DNA from: Lotus japonicus
Taxonomy: Eukaryota > Streptophyta > Magnoliopsida > Fabales > Fabaceae
NCBI RefSeq assembly: GCF_012489685.1
Contig: NC_080041.1
Location: forward strand, 24,665,780-24,729,779
Direction of reading: 5' to 3'
DNA length: 64,000 nucleotides
The notes beneath the pieces are model-generated. The model saw only the letters and a list, made by a program, of their open reading frames with translations, did no database searches and was not told the origin of the DNA. Of the stretch, positions 47,179 to 58,500 are shown piece by piece. Each line of letters starts with the position of its first letter. Positions within the stretch are counted from its first letter, which is position 1. The position numbers were made by a program, and so were the translations under genes.

Positions 47179-50100
47179 AGGTACTTACAATCACTAACTG
47201 TAATCCTCTACCAAAAGCCATAATAAAAATACTGAAGCTCTTCCATAACTTTCCAATTTGTCTCGGATGCAGAGCTTGAATCATTTGCTTAATTAAGATT
47301 AACATGTACTAAATGAACAATAATTATTCCCAGAAGTTCTATAACTTCCTGTCACAGACTATAAGCCATATGATGCCAGGGAATAAATAGCATGAGACTT
47401 GTATATTCATAAAATTCCAACCCTATGACATCTAAAGCTTGGTTGGTTACACTTCATCTCCCAAAATCCTAGAAACCTGTTGGATGTATTGGGATAGTAT
47501 GTCTGCTAAGTCGTCTATTCTTTATTTATGCCTGTGTTGAACAACCACATGAAGAGCAAGGTATTTAAAAAAAAAATGATTGCATTTCTTGAAGCAATTA
47601 CGTGTTTTTGCTACATTATTTACAAGTAACAGCTTCATCTAATATTCAAATCTGGAAAGTTAGCTTAAATAAAGACTTTCCTATGGCCATAAAATTGTAG
47701 TCTTCTTGAGTCAAGGTCCCGTTTCTTTTGATGACTCTTATTTTATCCAATGCCATTGTAACCTATATAGTTGATAAATGAAGATCCAGTTTTATTGAAC
47801 TTGAAAATTTGCCAAGCTGAGTTGAAAATTTAGCAAAGTTGCCATAATTCCTAGCACTGTTGATAGATCTCAAGACGACAAGACTTGCATGTTAATATTT
47901 TATTTTCACTTGTTTTGGTCCTTGTGAGTTGTGATACACATGCATCTTAAATGTATCATGCAGCTGATTGTTCATATGGTTAGATCTTGCATAACCCAGT
48001 GAAAATTTTCTTCTGTTTTCGCAGAAGATAGAGGATAACCCTTGCGGGCTGTGGCTCTTAGTCAGAGCGTATGGCATCTGATTCTTGGGATCTTGTATGT
48101 TGGATTTTTGCCAACTATCTTACATAGGCTTTTAGTACTACTGGAATTCACATTGCTTGTCAGCATGGGAATAACTGTTTCTCCTGATTGGGTTATTTTT
48201 CTTGTTGCAACAATCAATGCTGATGTTAAAACACAAACATTATCTTCACTTCCCATATACCTCATTCACCATATATGATATATCACATCTTTCACTTTTC
48301 TATGCTTTCATCCTCTCCCACTGCTCTTTTCTCGGGTGTTTGTATCTCATGGAATGCCTACCAAACATTGGCGGCTTTTAGGGATGAGGATATGTTAAGT
48401 ATGATCATAGTGAAAGATAGAAATGAGGAATTAAGATTTTCATTATTCACTAATGGAACGTACAACAGAATTTACACAAGAGGATGAGCTGAGTTTGTTC
48501 TCTAAGAGTAGATACTGTAGACAGAATAACTAACTCTAAGAAAGACTAAATAATTCTCTTATTTAACTAATTAACAAACCTAATTACTTCAGTAGATCGA
48601 TCTAACCAGCTTAAAATATGTGTGTAACGTCTTTGTCAATTTCCTCATTATTTTGTATAATTGATACAAGGTACTTAAAGTATGAAACTTATGATATGAT
48701 GTCATTTCCAATTTTTACTTCCAGATTACTTTCAACGCTAGTCTTGCTAAATTTTCAATGCATATATTGTCTTACTTCTGCTTAGTCTAAAACCCTTAGT
48801 TTCCAAAGTCTTCCTCCAAATATTAAGTTTAGAATTAACCACTTCCCTTCATTTCATCGAAAACAACATGCAATTAGGAATTCTTTTCTATATATCCCTA
48901 ACAGGCATGTCCAAAACCATGTTAAATAAGTACAGACACAAAAATGAGCCTTGATGTAAACCTATCTTTATAGGGAAGTCATCAGTTACACCTCCAAGAG
49001 TTCTCACACTTTCCCCCTCATACATGTCTCATATAGCTCGAATATACGGTGCGTTCACCTTCTTTTCATAGCCTTCGACAACACTCCCCTAGGTATACCA
49101 TCATATGCTTTTTCCAAGTCAATAAAAACCATATGCAAGTCTCTATTTATACTTTAATACTTCCCCATCAACCCATATGAGGTGGATGGCTTTTGTTGTA
49201 GACCTTTCTCGCAATAAACCAAAGTGATTCTTTTCTATTATAGTCTTCTCCCTTTGTCTGTGTTCAATCACCTTTTCTCATAATTTCATAGTGTGGCTCA
49301 TTAGTTTTATCCCTTTACAGTTTCCGCGATTTTGAATACCTCCCTTGTTGTTGTATCTAGGGACCAAAGTACTTCTTCACGCATCTGGAATTTATTTAGA
49401 TCTCAAAATCTCATTAACAACTTAGTGAGCAAATTGATACCTTGGTCTCTTACACATTTCCAAACCTCAATAGGGATATCATCAGAACCCATTGTTATAT
49501 CATTATCCATGTGCTTAAGAGCTTCTTTAACTTCTCTGACTCGAATTTGCGATAGTAAATCATATTTTGCTCATACTCTTTTCTAAGCTTTCTATTTTAG
49601 AGCTCGATCCTTAACCATCATTGAAAAATTTATTGAAGTAATTCTTTCATCTCTCTATAATACCTTGATATCTTCCATCCTCGTCCGTAATACATCCCAC
49701 CTGATCCAAGTCTCTTGATTTTCTTTCTCTATTTTTGCCAAACTTATAAATTCTACATTTTCCATTTTTTTTCAAGATCTCTATAAAACTTCTCATACGC
49801 CTTGCATTGTGCCTCACTCACAACTTCCCTTGCTTCATTTTTAGCCTACAGATATCTTAAAACATTCCCTTTTATATTTTACCTAGTGGTCGATATTGAT
49901 CCCAATTTTCAGTGTTGTTGCATTTGTGTAATATCTTAAAACATTCCCTTTTATATTTTACCTTTTTCTTGCACATTTTCATTCGACCACTAGAATTCCT
50001 TATCTTTCAATCCAAAATTTTAGATACGCTCAAGACTTGTTTAGCCCATCTTAACCTTATAAGACATATCATCCCAAATGAAATTACCATGCGCCTCCCA

Positions 50101-50791
50101 ATTACCTTTATCCTCTTATTTCCTCCTGAAAGTCTAAAGTTTCTCACTCTTGAGCTGCCACCACTAAATTAATGGATTCGTAACTTGTCGAGTTTTTTGT
50201 TTACGGCTCTTAAAGAAATCATCAAGGACCAAAGCCCTATGTAGCATAGTTCGTGCAAGCCCTCTAATCTAAACCTCCTAACGAAAAAGAAATCAAATGA
50301 TTTTGAGGTCCCTCTTTAATTTACAGGTAATAAGACGTTCCTCTCACTTTTAAAACAAGTATTCAAAGTCTTGGGGTCATATGCGCTATATAGAAGAATA
50401 TTCTAATATAGATTGTTCTTCCTCATTAAGCTCTCTAAAGCCGAAATCTCCATGAACTCTAGCAAAATTTCCTGCCTCTCAACCTATGTGTCCTTTAAAT
50501 CATCATCACCTATGAACAATTTTTCTTTTTGTGGAATGCCTTAAACGGGATTCTAAATCTTCCCAAAACTTTTGGTAAAAGAAGTTAGAATAAATTGAAA
50601 AAAGGAACATAAAGCAAGTCTACTATCGAAGGTAAGCTGTCCCCAGCAAGCAATCCTCCCAAAACTTAGCTAAACACTATATTTAATTATAACATTTTTT
50701 TGACATATTAATTAATAATTTAATCTTCAAAATAATAAAAGTACAATTTGATTAATTAGTGTTTATGCTAATCTATAACACATGTTGATAT
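47179..50791. other. Intergenic with LINE relic
   Basis: Between ZYP1 and the Tat element. The first 1.7 kb shows nothing recognisable. The remainder holds an RTE-type LINE relic. Short open frames such as 48042-48278 are unsupported. Confidence 0.65.
48880..50250 (-). pseudogene. RTE-type LINE reverse transcriptase relic
   Basis: Minus-strand fragments read the RT core of RTE-clade LINEs: HFGLLRERSTTKAIHLI (about 49245-49185), DLHMVFIDLEKAYDGIPRGV (about 49140-49085), and TDDFPIKIGLHQGS with YLFNMVLDMP (about 49000-48905). Frames change between them and stops are present, so it is decayed. A short direct repeat (ATCTTAAAACATTCCCTTTT at 49854 and 49931) marks a small duplication within it. 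Confidence 0.75.
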
Positions 50792-50796
50792 ACGAG

Positions 50797-51077
50797 TGTT
50801 CTAGCAATGAACATTGAAGAAAGGTATAGTACCTAGAGAGTGGAGAATTGTGCTAGAGTGAGAATGAGAATGAGAGAGAGAATGCTGAATTTCATGTATC
50901 ATTTCATCAAATGAGCCAAAGTCCCCTACAATTGGTAACTCCCCCCATTTATAGAGTTTGGGCACTATCTCTTGGGCCAATTGGGCCTCCGAAGCCAAGG
51001 CCCATCTTAAGGTTAGGGCCCTACCCCGGGGCGGGCTACATGCTAGGCGTTGCCCCTCTAGGGGCTCGCCCAGTCCA
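50797..51077 (-). repeat. Left LTR (3' LTR in element sense)
   Basis: 281 bp. Differs from the right LTR by G versus A (50838 versus 61084) and a six- versus seven-C run before ATTTATAG. The terminal ~30 bp (GGCGTTGCCCCTCTAGGGGC to CCAGTCCA) is shared with the LTRs of the composite at 1219-5889. Confidence 0.93.
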
Positions 51078-51724
51078 CTAGTCCACAAGACACCGAGCTT
51101 GAAGTATGAGAGCTAAGTGTGTCTTTTAAATGCCTTTACCTATGTCCTATAATACACTGGGATTTGAGCTGCCAACATGGCTTAAGAAAAGAAAAGCAAA
51201 CTACGTCGCCAACATGGCGTGAGCAAAAGGAAACTAGCATCTTTAGTCATCCAGTCCACTGACTTGGCGAGCAACCTGAGCTGACAAGTCCACAAGCGGC
51301 GAGAGCGATCGCTCCGTACCGGCGGTCAGCTGGAACAGGTGCATGATAGTCTACCGGCGGGAAAGGTGGCAAGCATTGGTCACGTGCCGATCACCCAAAC
51401 GTTGATTGGAAGTATTCCCGGCGAGCGACTAAACTTTGTTGCTGGTATCACCTATCGGGCGATGATGTTTGGCTATTATAGTGGCGAGGCCTTTCGCGCT
51501 TTCCCCTATTTCAAAAACCCTTCGAATCCTCAACTGCCCCACGTGATGCGTCAATTACATCAATTTCCCTCTTTCTCCGGAAACGTCACTTCACTTTTCA
51601 TAACCGTCCCATCGTGCGCAGTAACTCCCCATTACACGCAACCCACTTCCCCAAAAACCATCATGACTTCCAACCTTCCACACACGTCCAACACGCGTCA
51701 CCCTTCCAAACTCCCCCCTTTCCC

Positions 51725-51732
51725 TATAAAAA
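51725..51732 (+). promoter_or_regulatory. TATA box of antisense gene
   Basis: CCTATAAAAACCC at 51723-51735 on the plus strand, opposite to the element's own transcription and about 220 bp before the antisense ATG (51947). C/T-rich leader sequence follows. Confidence 0.45.
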
Positions 51733-51946
51733 CCCTTCTTCCCTACAATCATCCCTTTCCGAAACCCCTCTTTACCTCCCTAATCGCTTACCAGACTCCT
51801 TCTGCCAACTTCCGTTTCGGAGCCATCGCTTATCACCCCTTCCGCTACCCACTCTTCACATCTTACTCCGGTGAGTCCTACTGCCCTTATCTTTGCATCA
51901 TATACATACTCATCTTCTCCTGTCTTTCACTTCGCCAGTTTCTAAA

Positions 51947-54572
51947 ATGGCTTCAAACCCTACCTCCCCTAATCACTCCACTTCCTCCTCCGAAAGCGAC
52001 CCTGATTCCACCGCAGCCGGCGGCCTCCGTTTAGAGGTCCCGGAGATCCCTGCTTACCGGCTAAAAACCTTCGCCACTCTGCCCCTTCCAGTCCAAGTAG
52101 CCCCCAAACATGAGGCCATAGACCAACCTTCCATCTTCCAAGATAGCAACCTCATTGTGGAATTCGTGGGTTCCTTGGGTGGCTTGTCCAATGATGACGA
52201 GTTTAACGCCAAACTCAGGATCTGGATTTGCCTTCCTAAGGACCGCCCCTGGGCTCACAAGCTAGACGGCGACGTAAAGAGATCTCACTTTTTCTTTGCG
52301 TACGAATACATGTTTAGCGAGCTTGGAATCAGGCTCCCCTTTTCGCCCTTTGTCCAAACCGTCCTCCGCGACATCAATGCGGCGCCCTGCCAACTTTACC
52401 CCAACGCTTGGGCCTTCATTCGATGCTTTGAAATCTTGTGCGCCGCGGTTGGCATCGCCCCATCCCCCACCAGTTTCTTCTACCTCTACGATGTTGACCC
52501 CAAATCCATCAAAAACAAAGGATGGATTTCCTTAAAGGCCCGGACCGGCCGGAAGTGCCTGAATCCCCACAAAAGTAACGCGAAGACCTCCTTCGCACGG
52601 AAGTACTTTCGCGTGGCGGTTCACCCCGCCTATCCGGAGGCCTTCACCCTTAGGGACGGGACCGCCCTTTTCCCTCTTTACTGGACGGAAAAGCCCAATG
52701 GGGTTACTGATCCTTCCGAGGAATCCTTGTCCGCCAACGACAAAGCTTTTCTGAATCTTCTTGCCCCACTCCCCATCCTTGACTGCTCAACAGTCCTTGA
52801 GGGCGCTGGCTCCTCAAGGACTCCCAAATACTTAGGTCGTCCATGACTTACTTCTACTATCGACATTTTCTTTCTCGCCTCTTATGTTGTTACTGATATT
52901 TTTTCATTGTTGCAGAAGATATGAACTTCACAAACGCCGAACTCCTGAAAGCCCGCGAGAGGAAAATGGCTCGCTTTTCCCCAAAGTTCAACGCTGAGGG
53001 CGACGTGAAAAAGCGAGGCGGCGCCGAGAACCAAGGTGAGGGTGCCAAAGCCCCTAAGAGGAGAAAATTGGTCAAAGCCTCCTCCGTCGCCGGCTCTTCC
53101 AACCCTGGCGCTCAGCCCACCACTGCCGCTGCGTCTAAAGGCAAAAGTGTTGCTAAAGCCTCCACCGCCACCGCTACCGAGACAATCACTGTCCCGGCCC
53201 CCAAATCTACTACCGCGGACGTGGCCTCTGCAGCCGCCGCCAAGTCCACTACTATTGGCGCTACAGCTGCCTCCACAGGCGCTACAACTACCTCTGCCGG
53301 TGCTACAATTACCTCTGCTGATCAATCGCCAACTGCTGACACAACCGCCAACATCTCCCAACCCTCAGCCGTTGAGAAATCTGCCACCGCTAATGCCACA
53401 ACAGCTGCGGCGTCGTCTGATGCTCCTGCCGGGGAGAAAATGAAAGAAAATCAAACCCCCCAGTCCCCCCTCGCCAGGACGCACCTCCTAGCCCACCCCC
53501 AACAGATGATGGGTGCCCTACGTCTTCTCTACCTCGCCGCGAAGAGGGATCTTCTGATGTCGCCGCTACCCAGATCGAGCGAGCTCCTGGTAAAGAAAGC
53601 GGTTCTTCCAACTACTTCAACATGCTTCCCAACGCCATCGAACCTTCCGAATTCTTGCTTACCGGCCTCAACCGCGAAGTCATAGAGAAAGAAGTCTTGA
53701 GCCGGGGCATTGATGAAACCAAGGAAGAAACTCTTGCTTGTCTCCTGCGCGCTGGGTGCATCTTTGCCCATGCGTTTGAGAAGTTCAACGCTGCCACCGC
53801 CAAAGCCGAGCGGTTGAAGGCCGAGAGCGCTCAACATCAAGAAGCCGCCGCTGCTTGGGAAAAACGCTTCGACAAACTGGCGACGCAGGCAGGAAAAGAC
53901 AAAGTTCTAACCGACAAGTTGATTGGCTCGGCGGGAATTAAAATCGGCGAACTGGAGGACCAGCTGGCGTTGATGAAGGAAGAAGCGGATGACCTTGATG
54001 CAAGTCTTCAAGCTTGCAAAAAGGAAAAAGAGCAAACTGAGAAGGACCTGATCGCCAGCGGCGAAGCGCTGGTTGCTAAGGAGTCGGAGCTCGCAACATT
54101 GCGCGCTGAGCTGGAGTTAGTGAAGAAGGCGCTGGCGGAGCAAGAGAAAAAGTCTGCCGAGTCCCTGGCCCTGGCGAGGTCTGACATGGAAGCGGTGATG
54201 CAAGCCACATCTGAGGAAATCAAGAAAACGACCGGCGCTCACGCCGAGGCCCTCGCCACGAAAGATGCCGAGATTGCTTCCCAACTGGCAAAAATCAAAG
54301 TGCTCGAGGACGAACTGGCGACGGAGAAAGCCAAAGCCACTGAGGCGAGGGAACAAGCTGCTGACATTGCCCTTGAAAACCGCGAGCGCGGTTTCTACCT
54401 CGCCAAAGATCAGGCCCAACACTTGTACCCGAACTTTGACTTTAGCGCCATGGGAGTAATGAAAGAGATAACCGCTGAAGGACTGGTTGGTCCTGACGAT
54501 CCTCCCCTGATTGACCAACACCTCTGGACGGCGACTGAAGAAGAAGAGGAAGAGGAAGAAAACAATGAATAA
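51947..54572 (+). pseudogene. Antisense gene of Tat element (putative gypsy-type transposon / Transposase_28 family), one frameshift
   Basis: Exon 1 is 51947-52835, then an 80-bp GT-AG intron (52836-52915), then exon 2 from 52916. Splicing joins KYL to EDMNFTNAELL in frame. Exon 1 encodes the conserved domain of the plant 'putative gypsy type transposon' family (LPFSPFVQTVLRDIN, YPNAWAFIRCFEIL), which is of unknown role. Exon 2 encodes an Ala/Thr/Ser-rich linker and then, after a frame change of one base in a C-rich stretch around 53455-53475, a long coiled coil with an acidic tail (EEEEEEEENNE). About 850 codons in all. It lies between the pol stop and the 3' LTR, antisense to pol; such extra antisense genes are known in Tat-lineage elements. 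The frameshift may be a true break or a homopolymer error. The upstream in-frame ATG at 51893 is less likely. Confidence 0.75.
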
Positions 54573-55511
54573 TGTAATTTTTAAGTCATTTAGCTTTTAC
54601 TGTTTCTTTGTAGTGTACTTTCCGCCATTCATCTATGTTTAAGCAACCCTTCGCCATAACTTTTCATATCGTCGTTGGATATTTTGTAAATCATGTTGGA
54701 ATACTTTCGCCGTACATCATGTTGGAATACTTTCGCCGTACATCCATGAATGAATTTCATAGTTTAACGCCCCACCACGCCGGAGTAATAAAATACTCAA
54801 CATCCTGAATGTCCAAGTACTCGCCTTCCACCTTATTCATTCGCAGACCTTATATCTTGCGCTATTTTTTCACGCGTCATACGCTTGAATTACGCCTAAC
54901 GACTTCGTGCATTAATTTTAACTAGGACTTGTTGCTTGGTATTCCCCCACCAAGACTTTAGACGTTTTCCCCCAAGGAAGAAACGACCTCCATTCTCGAG
55001 GGCTTCGCCCGGGGCTTTTGTCCGCTCGGGGCTTACAATGCTTGGATCCCAATGGCCATTTGGGAGTCCGAAGACTTTTGCCTAGTTAGCGGTGCTCGTC
55101 GTATTCTGGCGAGACTTATCCAGCACATCGTTTACGGGACCGGCGATCACGTCAGACTTTCCGGGGGGTGATTCCCATGCGTCAAAGGCCATTTGTGGAA
55201 TCGCCACCACCTTCAGGGTTCCAGCAGGCCCCTTTGGGGATCAAGCCTGTCCAACTTAGTGATCGCCGTAATTCTTGATGTCGATCGGCAATTCCGATCG
55301 TCAGGGAATCCCTGGAATTCTTTGGACACGAATTTCGTGAATTTTCGTTTTATTTTATTGATGGAGCGCCTCATTAAAAAACTCCTTTCGGAGAAAAAGA
55401 GCACGCTTTGTTATTGCTTGCAATACATTGGAGAATTTGAAAACACTTTTCAGAAAATTTCAAAGATATCTGGCTCCGGCGACTCCGCCTTGTTCGCTTT
55501 CTCGCCTGCGA
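54573..55511. other. Spacer between antisense gene and gag-pol
   Basis: About 940 bp without a recognised gene. 55020-55135 resembles 2866-2975 of the non-autonomous composite. A 22-bp direct repeat (ATCATGTTGGAATACTTTCG) occurs at about 54690 and 54717. Confidence 0.7.
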
Positions 55512-58500
55512 TCAACTATAATAGTAACGCAAACTCAAACCATTGAACGACCGAGGTAGCCGCCTTCCATCAAGCTCTTCTAAGTGATAGGCCCCATTAC
55601 CAAGAACCTTAATAATGCGGTAGGGCCCTTCCCAGTTAGGCGTGAGCTTGTTTCCCGGGGCTCCCGATCGCCACTTGAGGACCAGGTCGCCGACCTGCAT
55701 ATCTCGGACGCGAACCCTGCTGTTGAACTTTGCCGCCACGCGCTGCTTCATCGCTGTTTCCCGAATGTGCGCCTCGTCGCGCGTTTCCGACAAAAGGTCC
55801 AACTCCGCCGCCATATTGGCTTGATTCTCCCCTTCAAAATCTGGCTGGGTTCGCCATGTGAAGTTGTCAATCTCCACTGGTAACATAGCATCAACCTCAT
55901 AGGTCATTCTAAAGGGGGTTTCCCTTGTAGTGGATTGCACAGTGGTGTTGTATGACCATAGCACCACCGGGAGTTCCTCCAGCCAGGCTCCCTTAGCCTC
56001 CTTGAGCCGTCGCCTTAATCCACGCAGGATTACCCTGTTTGCAGATTCCACTTGCCCGTTTGCTTGCGGATGCTCCACAGAGGCAAACCTCATCTGTATG
56101 CCCATTTCCCTGCAAAATTCTCTAGTTTGGTTGCTTGAAAACTGGGTCCCGTTGTCGGATACGATCGCCCTTGGGATCCCGAACCTGCAAACAATTCGCT
56201 TCCAGTAGAAGTTGACTATCTTCGCAGAGGTTATTTTGGCCAGGGGCTCGGCCTCAATCCATTTAGTGAAATAATCCACCGCTACCAATATAAACTTCAT
56301 TTGCGACCTGGCGATCGGAAAAGGCCCTACTAGATCCACCCCCCACATGGCGAAGGGCCATGGGGCGCTCATCGTTACCAGCTCTTTTGGCGGTGTCTTA
56401 GATAAATCAGCAAACACTTGACATTTTTTGCATTTTTTTACAAAGTCCATGCAGTCTCTCCTGAGGGTGGGCCAGTAGAATCCCGCCCTCAACACCTTGC
56501 AAGCCAAAGATCTCCCCCCAATGTGGCTTGCGCACACCCCCTCGTGCACCTCAGACATTATCGCCTCGTATTTTTCCGGCGGTACGCATTTTAACAATGG
56601 CGCCGAAAAACCACGGCGATACAAATGTCCGTCGATGAGAGTATAGTGGCTCGCCTCTCGCCGTTGTTCCTTCGTGCATTGCTCCACTTCCGCTGCGTCC
56701 CCCGCTAAGATGGACAATATAGGTCCCATCCACGTCGCTCCCCTGTCCACGCATGCCATGAGCTCGCCTTCAATGCTGGGGAACGCCAGCGTTTCCTGAA
56801 TCACACTTCTATTGTTGCCGGGCTTCCGCGTGCTCGCCAATTTGGCCAACGCGTCCGCCCGCTGGTTTTCAGTCCGAGGAACATATTCCACCACAACCTC
56901 TTGAAAAAGTGTCATCAAATATCGCACTCGCTCTAGGTACTTGATCAGATTAGGATCTTTGACCTGGAAAGTGCCCTTCACTTGGTTCTCCACCAACTGT
57001 GAGTCCGTTCTTATCAACAAGCTTCCAATCTTTACTTCACGCGCCAACTTCAACCCGGCGATGAGAGCCTCATACTCTGCCTGGTTGTTTGTGGCCTTGA
57101 ACTCGAATTTCAGCGATTGTTCCAGTACTAGATTTCCTGGTCCTTCCAACGTTACTCCCGCGCCACTACCACTGCTATTGGAGGATCCATCTACAAAGAG
57201 AGTCCACTGAGTGTCTACTCTTTCAAACCGATCTGGGGTCAATTCCACCACAAAATCAGCCAGCGACTGTGCGCCAACCTTGCCTCGTTTATCATATTGC
57301 AAACCATATTCGGACAATTCAACCGACCAGGCGACCAATCTGCCTGACAAATCCGGTTTTTGCAACACTTGTCTCAGGGGTAAATCCGTTCGCACCCTTA
57401 CTGGAAAACTCTGAAAGTAAGGTCTTAACCGCCGGGCGGTGACGAGGACCGCCAATGCTGCCTTCTCGATTTTCTGGTATCTGACCTCTGCGCCCTGGAG
57501 TGTGTGGCTAACGAAATAAATAACTCGATGTTCGCCATCCACCTCCTGCAATATCACAGAACTCAGAGCACTATCACTCACAGCAAAATACAAGTGCAGC
57601 GGGTGCCCCTGCATTGGTTTTGACAAAATCGGCGGTGATGACAGGAGTTCTTTGAGGCGAACAAAAGCTTCCTCACACTCCGCTTTCCACTCGAATGCAG
57701 CATTTTTCCGAAGACACTTGAAAAATGGGAAAGATCTATCGCCAGACTTAGGGAGAAAACGAGATAGAGCTGCTATTCGCCTGGTTAAACGTTGGACTTC
57801 TTTCACATTAGAGGGACTTTTCATCTGCTGAATCGCTTTACATTTGTCAGGGTTTATCTCTATTCCCCTGGATGTGATCATGAATCCCAGAAACTTGCCA
57901 CCCTGAACACCAAAATAGCACTTCTCCGGGTTAAGGCGCATATTGGGCTTCCTGATCTCGCCGAATGCTTCTTCCAGATCTTGATGATGATCCAAACCAC
58001 GTACTGACTTAACGATCATATCATCGACGTAAACTTCCATGTTTCTCCCCACCTGCCCAGCAAAAACCCTATCCATCAATCTTTGGTAGGTCGCCCCAGC
58101 GTTCTTTAGTCCAAACGGCATGGTGCGATAACAATAATTGACTCTGGCGGTCATGAAAGCCGTTTTGTCCTCGTCTGCCGGGTGCATGCGGATTTGATGA
58201 TAGCCAGAATAAGCATCCATCAAGCTAAGCAGTTCGTTGCCCGAAGCACCATCAACGAGGCTATCAATGCTGGGAAGGGGATACGAATCTTTTGGACATG
58301 CTTTGTTTAAATCTGTGTAATCTACACACATTCGCCACTTCCCGTTCGCCTTCTTCACCATTACGACGTTCGCCAACCACGTCGGATACTTCACTTCCCT
58401 GATGAACTCTGCCGCCAGCAACTTGTCAACTTCCTGTTGAACCGCCTTTCCCTTGTCTCCTCCCAAGCGTCGCCTGAGTTGTGAAACTGGCTTGACACTT

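Noticed and set aside
51339..52034. 231-codon plus-strand frame at the start of the antisense gene region
   Set aside because: It overlaps the conserved frame starting at 51947 in another phase, spans the predicted TATA box and leader, and has no domain.
52882..53361. Minus-strand Gly/Ser-rich open frame
   Set aside because: It is the shadow of the Ala/Thr-rich linker of the antisense gene.
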